A DNA stretch of 5,005 nucleotides from Megamonas sp. UBA1792 (GTDB lineage: Bacteria > Bacillota_C > Negativicutes > Selenomonadales > Selenomonadaceae). The notes beneath the pieces are model-generated. The model saw only the letters and a program-made list of their open reading frames with translations. It searched no databases and was not told the origin of the DNA. The stretch's first letter is position 1. Each line of letters starts with the position of its first letter. The stretch is from contig DCFY01000039.1 of the NCBI GenBank assembly GCA_002315155.1, positions 1 to 5,005 on the forward strand. Direction: 5' to 3'. The position numbers were made by a program, and so were the translations under genes. Below are positions 1-5,005 of this stretch, in pieces.

Positions 1-113
1 ATGTATATAATACTGTCAAAAAACTTAAAGAGCATCCACTTATTCCGGCAGATATTGTTATTCATGGTTTGATGTTCCATCCTCGTAGTGGCAAACTTGA
101 AGAGGTTTTATAA
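1..113 (+). CDS. Beta-carbonic anhydrase, C-terminal fragment
   Basis: This is the 3' end of a gene entering from the left edge. The frame runs from base 3 to a TAA at 111-113 and gives 36 residues. They include HPLIPADIVIHGLMFHP followed by RSGKLEEVL. The pattern 'HPLIP-x-[DE]-[IV]-x-[IV]-HG-hydrophobic-[FY]-x-P-x-[ST]-G-[KE]-L' is the typical carboxy end of beta-class carbonic anhydrases, where a beta strand ends in the conserved His-Gly and is followed by a short hairpin before the terminus. Family members are cytoplasmic zinc enzymes that interconvert CO2 and bicarbonate, often supplying bicarbonate to carboxylases. The zinc-binding Cys/His/Cys residues lie upstream, outside the window, so activity cannot be judged. 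The match rests on a short segment, but the motif is distinctive. The 3' side is followed by terminators at 221-252 and 308-341. Confidence 0.8.
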   Translation, partial: VYNTVKKLKEHPLIPADIVIHGLMFHPRSGKLEEVL

Positions 114-220
114 GTTTTAGAAGTTATATTTTTTCGACGGGTCATGTTTTGTGCTTTATCTTACATTGAAAAATTTAAAATTGGTAGAATTAAATTTCGT
201 CAGGGATAAAAACTTATTTG

Positions 221-252
221 AAAAAGATGCTTAACCGTTTGAGCGGCTTTTT
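221..252 (+). terminator. Intrinsic terminator, probably bidirectional
   Basis: AAAAAG (221-226) pairs with CTTTTT (247-252). After a 2x2 internal mismatch, GCTTAA (229-234) pairs with TTGAGC (239-244, one T-G wobble) around a CCGT loop. The A-tract on the left and T-tract on the right give a U-run in either direction. It lies 108 bp after the carbonic anhydrase stop and is the first good candidate to end that transcript. Confidence 0.65.
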
Positions 253-283
253 ATTACAATTATTTATGGAAGAATTGTAATAA
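251..283. repeat. Perfect 11-bp inverted repeat
   Basis: TTATTACAATT (251-261) and AATTGTAATAA (273-283) are exact reverse complements separated by 11 bases. The repeat touches the T-tract of the preceding terminator. It has no GC-rich core and no clear T-run after it (GCAGTATATTT), so it is a poor terminator by itself. It could be an accessory hairpin at the 3' end or a protein-binding palindrome. The sequence does not decide between these. Confidence 0.5.
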
Positions 284-307
284 GCAGTATATTTATTACG
301 AAATAAA

Positions 308-341
308 AAAACGAGTATAAAAATAAATTTATACTCGTTTT
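308..341. terminator. Bidirectional intrinsic terminator between convergent units
   Basis: AAAACGAGTATAAA (308-321) pairs perfectly with TTTATACTCGTTTT (328-341), giving a 14-bp stem with a 6-base loop. The stem has an A-tract on the left and a T-tract on the right, so it can terminate from either side. It starts 12 bp past the inferred end (354) of the minus-strand small gene and is the second stop for plus-strand transcription from the carbonic anhydrase. Confidence 0.8.
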
Positions 342-353
342 AAGTGAATAATA

Positions 354-658
354 TTAATCGCTTTGCAATAATGGAGTAACTATAACTCTGATAATTCTAA
401 TGGTATTGATTTCACAACTAAACTGGCCTTCATCATCACGTTTGGGTGGCGATGAATAATAAGGATGATGTTATTGCGATGGAGATGAACAACAATGATA
501 ATATTCTTGTTGGGGTGATGGTGCGTTATCATAATGTTCAGGTGGCAGTGGTGGTGAATCATCGCCATCATAAGTTTCAGAGATTTCATCAAAGCTTCCC
601 ATACTAGCATTAGACTGCAAAGAACAACTGACATAAAATTTTTAGACGTAGTTTTCAT
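354..658 (-). pseudogene. Decayed small secreted protein, copy 2 of a tandem pair
   Basis: No known family recognised. An ATG at 656-658 follows an excellent AAGGAGG site (666-672) with 7-base spacing. It opens with a signal-peptide-like MKTTSKNFMSVVLCSLMLV. Reading straight on gives an implausible His/Met/Ile-rich tail to a stop near 380. The frame one base back, open from about 641, instead gives a normal-looking acidic, Pro/Tyr-rich segment (SMGSFDEISETYDGDDSP, then LPPEHYDNAPSPQQEYYH). After one in-frame TAA (471-473) it continues HHPYYSSPPKRDDEGQFSC and on to a TAA at 354-356. The simplest reading is a roughly 100-residue exported protein broken by a one-base loss near 600-615 and a nonsense codon. 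Its start resembles that of the copy at 675-897. An intact short product of the first frame cannot be excluded. Confidence 0.55.
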
Positions 659-665
659 AAAATAT

Positions 666-672
666 CCTCCTT
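666..672 (-). promoter_or_regulatory. Strong ribosome binding site of the second small gene
   Basis: On the minus strand this reads AAGGAGG, a full anti-16S match, 7 bases before the ATG at 656-658. It sits just after the inferred TAA (675-677) of the upstream copy, so the two small genes were probably translated from one bicistronic message. Confidence 0.7.
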
Positions 673-674
673 AA

Positions 675-897
675 TTATTTTATTGAGGCATTATTTGGTG
701 GAGATGACTGCTCTGGCTCGCCATGGATTATCTTGTTGCGGGTGCTTCTCTGATTCTGGTGAACATGTTTCTCAGGAAGTTGTGTAAACAATATTGTTGT
801 GCGGAGAAGCTTCTATTGTGTTGCAAAATCAAAAAGATCCTGCTAGTATAGTAGCACTTAAAGTTACGGAAATAAGATTCTTAGTAATATTTCTCAT
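675..897 (-). pseudogene. Decayed small secreted protein, copy 1 of a tandem pair
   Basis: No known family recognised. An ATG at 895-897 is preceded by AAGAAAGGA (908-916) with 10-base spacing. The first 22 codons read MRNITKNLISVTLSATILA then GSF, a typical Sec signal peptide with a basic start and a hydrophobic core. A TGA (829-831) interrupts it, after which the same frame continues FCNTIEASPHNNIVYTTS to a second TGA. A one-base shift near codons 37-40 restores an open, coding-like frame (QLPEKHVHQNQRSTRNK, then IIHGEPEQSSPPNNASIK) that ends with TAA at 675-677. The inferred ancestor is a secreted protein of about 74 residues. TGA is the true stop of the intact adenosyltransferase gene in this window, so recoding is unlikely. 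The start aligns with the neighbour at 658: M-basic-x-x-[TS]-K-N-[LF]-[IM]-S-V-[TV]-L-[SC]. The call depends on hand-joined frames. Confidence 0.5.
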
Positions 898-924
898 GTT
901 TATCGTATCCTTTCTTTAAATGCA

Positions 925-933
925 ATTATAGCA
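925..933 (-). promoter_or_regulatory. Extended -10 promoter for the small tandem genes
   Basis: On the minus strand this reads TGCTATAAT, a perfect extended -10 (TGnTATAAT). No good -35 is visible 17 bases upstream, which extended -10 promoters tolerate. Transcription would start near 918, about 20 bases before the ATG at 895-897, with the AAGAAAGGA site (908-916) in between. The promoter looks undamaged although the genes behind it are broken. Confidence 0.5.
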
Positions 934-1010
934 ATTGATTATTATAAACTTATAAGAGTATCATTAGAAGTTCATTAAATTTATGGGTTTATAGGAGATA
1001 TATCGAGATA

Positions 1011-1058
1011 GTGATTAAGCGAGTCCAATATGTTTCCATATTGGACTCGCTTAATCGT
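1011..1058 (-). terminator. Long perfect hairpin with GAAA tetraloop after the SGNH gene
   Basis: GATTAAGCGAGTCCAATATG (1013-1032) is exactly complementary to 1037-1056, and two further wobble pairs extend the stem to 22 bp. Read on the minus strand, the 4-base loop is GAAA closed by a G-C pair, a stable GNRA tetraloop, which suggests that the minus-strand RNA is the functional one. It starts 25 bp after the TAG of the hydrolase gene. No T-run follows on the minus strand (ACTATCTCGATATA), so it is not a classical intrinsic terminator. It may instead protect the 3' end or be a weaker or factor-assisted terminator. Confidence 0.55.
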
Positions 1059-1083
1059 ATTTGGAAGGCTTTTTTATATTAGG

Positions 1084-2697
1084 CTATTTTCGTAATAAAT
1101 CTTGATGCAGATTGATGATTTCAGCCATAAGCTGCTTCCCTTTAATGTCAGGGTGTAGTCCATCGGTTGCGTACTCTGTAGCAAGGTAACCAAAGTCATC
1201 ATAGAAATAAGGCTCAAGGTCAATAAAATATGGTTGTTCACGAATATAATTATTTACATCCATGATTTTTTGCTGCCAGTTTGGATCAGTATCTGTCTGG
1301 AAGGCAGCATAAATATTTCTCGGATTGATTGGCATAAGTGTGAGAAATATTGGTCGAACATCATTTAATTCACATTTGCGTTGAATTGTTTTTAAGTCAT
1401 TAATGATTGAGTCGGCTGTAGTATCAGCACGGATACTGTTTGATCCGCAGAGAATGATAAGATTTTTAGGATGAAAGGGAAGTACATCCTGCTCAAAGCG
1501 ATCGGCGGTCATTTCTGAGGTATCACCACTGCGCCCAAGGTTGAGTGTCGGAAAATCAAGAAAGGTTTCGTAGCTGTATTCAAGATTTGCTGGTGAGTAG
1601 GAAAGGGCACCGCCACCATGTGTGATGCTGTCGCCAAATGTGGCGGTATCGACACGATGTGGCTGCTTCTTTACAGTAAATTTTTGTGAGTCGGAGTATA
1701 CACCAATGGTATTGCCATTGTCATCAATCGCACGGACACGCCAGTAATAATCACCTACATCGAGACGAGGGTACTCATCATAGCAGCTGGAAGAGTCGTT
1801 TGCAATCATGTACCAGATGCGATTTTTCGTTGGTTGTGTGTTGTTTTCCTGCACTGGTGGAGATATCAGCAGTTCAACTTCGTACTTCACAATATTGTGA
1901 AGTGGAATCCAATTGTAGACAGGGTATAGAGGCTGCTCAAAGTCGGGCATGCGGTCAAAACTGTTCAAAACTGGTTTGTTGGGTGCTGCCTTTGTTGGAT
2001 CAACATTGATCTCTTCAGCAGTGGAAAAGACGCCAACTGGTTGACCAAGAAAATCAAGTGCGCGTACGCGCCAATAAATTTTTGCTGTATTAACAAATGG
2101 TTTAAGATCTGCTTGCCAGCCGTTTGTAAAAACTGCTCGTGTACTGAACAGATGATGCAAGGCAGAAAGCTCTGTATTGTTTTCCTGCTCTGGCGGGGCT
2201 GTAAGCAACTCAAGTTCATAGTAGACACCCCCCGGAACAGTGTGCCAGATAAGATAAGGCATTTGGCTTGCTGGTTGTGATGTGGTATATTTGGTTATCG
2301 GTGTAGGAATAAGCGGACGATTAGCGAAAATTGGATTTCGTATAATTGTCGAAGCTTTTCCAATTGGACCAAAAAGACCATAGGCTGTAATGCGATAGTA
2401 TGTAGGCAATGCCGTCGATGGAACATCATAGGAAGCGCGAAAAGTAAAATCCCTCTTGAGTAAATGATATTTTGGCATGCTGAGCGATTTTTTCGGGTTC
2501 TTTGTCAGGACCTCTACCTCATAGTAGCAGGGATAAGGTAGTCGCTTCCAGGATAGGGTGCTTTTCCCCTGGTTTTCTTGAAAAGTTGTTTCAAAAGGGA
2601 TATCTTTTAAAGAAAGAACATCTGTTTTTTCTGTAAAGAAAATACAAAGTATGGTAAAACCAAGAATGATAAAAGAAAATGCAATAAATTTTTTCAT
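1084..2697 (-). CDS. Membrane-anchored SGNH/GDSL hydrolase with FN3-like repeats
   Basis: The 537-residue product starts at an ATG after AGAAAGG (2703-2709, 5-base spacing). Residues 4-21 form a hydrophobic export signal or signal anchor after MKK, with no clear cleavage site. Residues about 35-345 hold three beta-rich repeats like fibronectin III. Each has a Y-[EK]-[VL]-E strand (58-64, 159-165, 272-277) and a [YW]-R-[VI]-x-A strand followed by G-x-x-[IV]-G (100-113, 208-222, 318-332). The SGNH domain fills about 350-537. Block I is GDSIT with nucleophile Ser357, the block II Gly is 388 in NLGRSG, block III is CGSNS with Asn420, and block V is DGLHP with Asp512 and His515. All catalytic positions are present, so it is probably an active serine esterase outside the membrane. 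Such domains deacylate sugars, lipids or cell-wall polymers; the substrate is not visible. It is divergent from the cobalamin gene and ends in a hairpin at 1011-1058. Confidence 0.88.
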   Translation of the reverse strand: MKKFIAFSFIILGFTILCIFFTEKTDVLSLKDIPFETTFQENQGKSTLSWKRLPYPCYYEVEVLTKNPKKSLSMPKYHLLKRDFTFRASYDVPSTALPTYYRITAYGLFGPIGKASTIIRNPIFANRPLIPTPITKYTTSQPASQMPYLIWHTVPGGVYYELELLTAPPEQENNTELSALHHLFSTRAVFTNGWQADLKPFVNTAKIYWRVRALDFLGQPVGVFSTAEEINVDPTKAAPNKPVLNSFDRMPDFEQPLYPVYNWIPLHNIVKYEVELLISPPVQENNTQPTKNRIWYMIANDSSSCYDEYPRLDVGDYYWRVRAIDDNGNTIGVYSDSQKFTVKKQPHRVDTATFGDSITHGGGALSYSPANLEYSYETFLDFPTLNLGRSGDTSEMTADRFEQDVLPFHPKNLIILCGSNSIRADTTADSIINDLKTIQRKCELNDVRPIFLTLMPINPRNIYAAFQTDTDPNWQQKIMDVNNYIREQPYFIDLEPYFYDDFGYLATEYATDGLHPDIKGKQLMAEIINLHQDLLRK

Positions 2698-2732
2698 AAG
2701 TACCTTTCTGAAAATCGTAGTAAGATATAAAA

Positions 2733-2738
2733 TATAAT
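2733..2738 (+). promoter_or_regulatory. Candidate -10 box for the adenosyltransferase gene
   Basis: A perfect TATAAT lies 59 bp before the GTG start at 2798. The -35 region is poor; the best fit is TGAAAA at 2709-2714 with an 18-base spacer, matching 3 of 6. The surrounding DNA is almost pure A/T, so chance matches are likely. Confidence 0.3.
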
Positions 2739-2740
2739 AT

Positions 2741-2749
2741 AGTATACCA
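2741..2749 (-). promoter_or_regulatory. Candidate extended -10 promoter for the SGNH hydrolase gene
   Basis: On the minus strand this reads TGGTATACT, an extended -10 with 5 of 6 matches to TATAAT. It lies 44 bp before the ATG at 2695-2697. No -35 is recognisable. It is only 2 bp from the plus-strand TATAAT, so the divergent promoters would be back to back and could compete for polymerase. Confidence 0.4.
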
Positions 2750-2797
2750 TGTTATAGAAAATCGTGACTGAAAATAAATGGTAAAAGAGGGGTTATA

Positions 2798-3325
2798 GTG
2801 AAAAAAAAAGGATTAATCATCATTCATACAGGAGATGGAAAAGGAAAAACCACAGCTGCCCTTGGCTTAGCGATGCGTGCGTGGGGGAATGGCTTGAGGA
2901 TTCTTGTGTTGCAATTTATAAAGGGTGGTTGGAAATACGGCGAGTTGAAAACAATGGAACAGCTTGCACCGAGACTTAAAGTAAAACAGTGCGGGGAGGG
3001 CTTTACACAAAGAAATGAGGAGGATAAAGAAAAACATAAGGCGGCGGCGCAGCAGGCTTTGAAGGAGGCAGAAGCTGAGATATGCAGTGAGCGTTGGGAG
3101 ATGATTATTTTGGATGAGATTAATTATGCTGTAAAATTTAATCTTATAGAAGAGTCGGCAGTTCTTCATTTGCTGGAAATAAAACCCAAAAATCTTCATC
3201 TTGTACTTACGGGAAGGGATGTATCCCCATCAATTATTCAAAAAGCAGATCTTGTAACAGAAATGAAAGAAGTAAAGCATCCATATAAAAAAGGAATAAA
3301 AGCACAAAAAGGTATAGAGTTTTGA
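2798..3325 (+). CDS. cobO: ATP:corrinoid adenosyltransferase (CobA/CobO type)
   Basis: This 175-residue cytoplasmic enzyme transfers the 5'-deoxyadenosyl group of ATP to the cobalt of reduced corrinoids, forming the Co-C bond of adenosylcobalamin precursors. The N-terminus carries the nucleotide loop T11-G-D-G-K-G-K-T-T19 directly after a beta strand, followed by ALGLAMRAWGNG. The family motif VLQFIKGGWKYGE spans 37-49. The Walker-B-like LDEINYAVKFNLI spans 105-117. The ending, with TGRD (138-141), ADLVTEM and KHPYKKGIKAQKGIEF, is nearly the family consensus. Length is usual for the family. The start is GTG, chosen because GAGGGG (2787-2792) lies 5 bases upstream and the P-loop falls at the expected distance. 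No other cobalamin gene is in the window, so it looks monocistronic: divergent from the hydrolase and followed by a terminator at 3346-3370. This could mean salvage of imported corrinoid, or that the main operon is elsewhere. Confidence 0.93.
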   Translation: MKKKGLIIIHTGDGKGKTTAALGLAMRAWGNGLRILVLQFIKGGWKYGELKTMEQLAPRLKVKQCGEGFTQRNEEDKEKHKAAAQQALKEAEAEICSERWEMIILDEINYAVKFNLIEESAVLHLLEIKPKNLHLVLTGRDVSPSIIQKADLVTEMKEVKHPYKKGIKAQKGIEF

Positions 3326-3345
3326 GTAATTGAAGAAGAAAAGAA

Positions 3346-3380
3346 AAAATCTGTTTTAAGGCAGGATTTTATTTGTTTTT
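3346..3380 (+). terminator. Intrinsic terminator after the adenosyltransferase gene
   Basis: AAAATCTG (3346-3353) pairs with CAGGATTTT (3362-3370) with one bulged G (3364), around an 8-base loop. The T-rich run ATTTGTTTTT (3371-3380) follows. It starts 20 bp after the TGA at 3323-3325 and separates this gene from ilvD. Confidence 0.6.
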
Positions 3381-3503
3381 ATTGAATTAAACAAAGTCAG
3401 ACAAAATGTAAACTAATATACTGTTTAAATGACTCAATGTGTGCTCTGAATAGACTGCGTGATTAAGTATATTTGTTAAAAAAGAATAGGTGGGGTATTG
3501 TTT
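3381..3503 (+). promoter_or_regulatory. ilvD upstream region with candidate -10 and ribosome site
   Basis: The ribosome site AGGTGGGG (3488-3495) lies 8 bases before the ATG at 3504. A TATACT (3417-3422) is the best -10 candidate, but no matching -35 stands at 16-18 bases, so the promoter is uncertain. I see no T-box hallmark, such as the conserved GGGTGGNACCGCG stretch with a specifier hairpin, and the leader left after the terminator is too short for a standard T-box. No leader peptide rich in Leu, Ile or Val is evident. Control by branched-chain amino acids, if any, would have to use a protein operator that I cannot identify. Confidence 0.35.
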
Positions 3504-5005
3504 ATGAGAAGTGATGTTGTAAAAAAAGGACCAACACGCTCGGCACATCGTGCCTTGTTTTATGCTATGGGGTATGGACCAGAAGATTTGGCAAAACCGC
3601 TAATCGGTGTAGTCAATGCTTTCAATGAAATTATTCCGGGACATATACATCTTAGATCAATTGCGGAAGCTGTAAAGCTTGGTGTAGCTGCTGCAGGTGG
3701 GACTCCGATTGAGTTTCCTGCAATTGGTGTCTGCGATGGGATTGCGATGGGGCATTCTGGCATGAAGTTTTCACTTGCGAGTAGAGAACTTATTGCTGAT
3801 TCAATCGAAGCAGTAGCGACAGCTCATGGTTTTGATGGTCTTGTGCTTATTCCAAACTGTGATAAGATTGTTCCGGGTATGCTTATGGCAGCTGCTCGAT
3901 TGAACATTCCTTGTGTTGTTGTAAGTGGGGGGCCGATGCTGGCAGGACGGTATCATGGTGAAAATGTAAGTGTAAGTACAACGTTTGAGGCTGCTGGTAA
4001 ATTTACAGCAGGGAAAATGACTGCTGAAGAAATGACGGATCTCGAAATGCATGCCTGCCCAGGATGTGGTTCTTGTTCAGGACTTTTTACAGCAAATACG
4101 ATGAATTCACTTACGGAAGTTCTTGGAATGGGGCTTCCTGGCAATGGAACAATTCCGGCTGCTTATTTTGGGGAAAGAAGACTTTTGGCAAAACGTGCTG
4201 GTAAAGTGATTCTTGATCTTGTGCAAAAGGACATCAAGCCGCGTGACATTATGACACGTGATGCGTTTGAAAATGCAATTACTGTGGACATGGGCATTGG
4301 TGGATCATCAAATACGGTGCTTCACCTTACTGCAATTGCGCACGAAGCTGGTATTGAACTGCCACCACCACTCTTTGATGAGATTAGTGCAAAAACACCA
4401 TATATTACTAAACTGAGTCCAAGCGGTATCCATCATATGCAGGATCTTCATGAAGCTGGTGGTCTCTGTGCTGTTATGCATGAACTCGCAAAGAAAGGTA
4501 TCCTTCATCTCAATGCACTTACTGTTACAGGGTCACTTGGTGATCGTATAAAAGATGTACTGATTGAACGCCCGGATGTTATTAAAACAGTAGAGGCTCC
4601 TTATCGTAAGACTGGCGGAATTGCAATTCTTAAGGGCAACCTGGCACCTGATTATGCTGTGGTCAAGGAATCGGCTGTTACTGAAGATATGCTTGTTTAT
4701 AAGGGGACGGCAAAGGTCTATGACTCGGAAGAAGCTGCCATTAGCGCGATCGTTGATGGTGAAATAAAGAATGGTCATGTCGTCGTTATCCGTTATGAAG
4801 GACCTAAGGGCGGGCCGGGAATGAGAGAAATGCTTAATCCAACATCAGTTATTACGGGCATGGGGCTCAAAGTAGCACTTCTCACGGATGGCCGCTTCAG
4901 CGGTGCAACGCGTGGCGCCTGCATCGGACATGTATCGCCGGAAGCGATGGAAGGCGGGCCTATTGCTATGATTAAGGAAGGTGATACGATTGTAATCGAT
5001 ATTCC
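3504..5005 (+). CDS. ilvD: Dihydroxy-acid dehydratase (IlvD), 3' end cut off
   Basis: This enzyme dehydrates 2,3-dihydroxy-isovalerate and 2,3-dihydroxy-3-methylvalerate to the 2-keto acids that precede valine, leucine and isoleucine. The frame is open for 500 residues to the window edge. Bacterial IlvD proteins of this type have about 550-560 residues, so roughly the last tenth is missing. It starts [18 protein letters not shown], then [29 protein letters not shown] (Cys77) and [11 protein letters not shown] with cluster ligand Cys119 and Lys121, the lysine that is carbamylated in homologues. CPGCGSCSG has Cys185, Cys188 and ligand Cys191. [11 protein letters not shown] contains Ser466, the proposed catalytic base. 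The PGH motif takes the place of the PCN motif that supplies a third cysteine in plant/mycobacterial [2Fe-2S] enzymes. This fits the oxygen-sensitive [4Fe-4S] class and an anaerobic host, which is inference. The related Edd and sugar-acid dehydratases fit less well. Any ilv partner genes would lie downstream. Confidence 0.95.
   Translation, partial: MRSDVVKKGPTRSAHRALFYAMGYGPEDLAKPLIGVVNAFNEIIPGHIHLRSIAEAVKLGVAAAGGTPIEFPAIGVCDGIAMGHSGMKFSLASRELIADSIEAVATAHGFDGLVLIPNCDKIVPGMLMAAARLNIPCVVVSGGPMLAGRYHGENVSVSTTFEAAGKFTAGKMTAEEMTDLEMHACPGCGSCSGLFTANTMNSLTEVLGMGLPGNGTIPAAYFGERRLLAKRAGKVILDLVQKDIKPRDIMTRDAFENAITVDMGIGGSSNTVLHLTAIAHEAGIELPPPLFDEISAKTPYITKLSPSGIHHMQDLHEAGGLCAVMHELAKKGILHLNALTVTGSLGDRIKDVLIERPDVIKTVEAPYRKTGGIAILKGNLAPDYAVVKESAVTEDMLVYKGTAKVYDSEEAAISAIVDGEIKNGHVVVIRYEGPKGGPGMREMLNPTSVITGMGLKVALLTDGRFSGATRGACIGHVSPEAMEGGPIAMIKEGDTIVIDI

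Noticed and set aside
121..234. A 37-codon stop-free stretch (ending LVELNFVRDKNLFEKDA) after the carbonic anhydrase.
   Set aside because: It has no ATG and no ribosome site, its end overlaps the terminator stem, and this length is expected by chance in AT-rich DNA.
452..607. Plus-strand ATG frame of 51 residues (begins MNNKDDVIAMEMNNN).
   Set aside because: It lies antisense to the second small gene, has only a weak ribosome site and no promoter or family signal; most likely a shadow of the repetitive codons opposite.
1013..1056. The perfect inverted repeat as a miniature transposon or site-specific recombination site.
   Set aside because: A 4-base loop, no flanking direct repeats and its position just after a stop codon fit an RNA hairpin better.
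1686..2280. Several open frames of 79-107 residues on both strands inside the hydrolase gene.
   Set aside because: They overlap a long intact gene with catalytic motifs and have no domains of their own.
2867..3199. A 110-residue minus-strand frame opposite the adenosyltransferase.
   Set aside because: It lies wholly antisense to a gene with full family motifs; composition looks like a shadow frame.
3326..3503. Possible T-box or leader-peptide attenuator ahead of ilvD.
   Set aside because: The hairpin at 3346-3370 fits the end of the upstream gene; there is no T-box consensus, no specifier stem and no short Leu/Ile/Val-rich peptide.
3560..4778. Five minus-strand frames of 63-83 residues opposite ilvD.
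   Set aside because: All are antisense to a strongly conserved ilvD frame and show no motifs.
1..5005. CRISPR array, tRNA, rRNA, insertion sequence or phage genes.
   Set aside because: No regularly spaced direct repeats, cloverleaf sequences, rRNA motifs, transposase or integrase motifs were seen on either strand.

Overview
The window looks like a piece of chromosome from a low-GC Bacillota bacterium. Coding is AT-rich, Shine-Dalgarno sites are strong, and intrinsic terminators have A/T-tract flanks. The mix of a beta-carbonic anhydrase, a CobA/CobO-type corrinoid adenosyltransferase, a Firmicute-type dihydroxy-acid dehydratase and an anchored SGNH hydrolase would suit an anaerobic gut-type member, possibly of the Negativicutes. 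That placement is inference from gene style, not a database result.

Layout. Positions 1-113 (+) are the last 36 codons of a beta-carbonic anhydrase. Positions 114-353 hold no convincing gene but carry three inverted repeats in about 120 bp. Two of these are convincing, probably bidirectional, terminators lying between convergent transcription units. Positions 354-897 (-) hold two small tandem genes for signal-peptide-bearing proteins. Their promoter, ribosome sites and terminator still look intact, but each coding sequence has a frameshift and in-frame stop codons, so they read as a decayed paralogous pair. Positions 898-1083 hold their promoter and a perfect 20-bp hairpin at the 3' end of the next gene. 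Positions 1084-2697 (-) encode a 537-residue membrane-anchored protein with three fibronectin-III-like repeats followed by an SGNH hydrolase domain. A 100-bp divergent intergenic region (2698-2797) holds candidate promoters for both directions. Positions 2798-3325 (+) encode the ATP:corrinoid adenosyltransferase, followed by a terminator. Positions 3504-5005 (+) encode the first 500 residues of dihydroxy-acid dehydratase (ilvD), which runs off the right edge.

The intact genes do not form one pathway. They act in CO2/bicarbonate interconversion, envelope-associated hydrolysis, adenosylcobalamin formation and branched-chain amino-acid synthesis. Each appears to have its own transcription unit. 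I found no phage, transposon, CRISPR array, tRNA or rRNA. The least ordinary part is the decayed tandem pair of small secreted proteins and the dense hairpins around it; I do not see strong evidence for a new multi-gene system.
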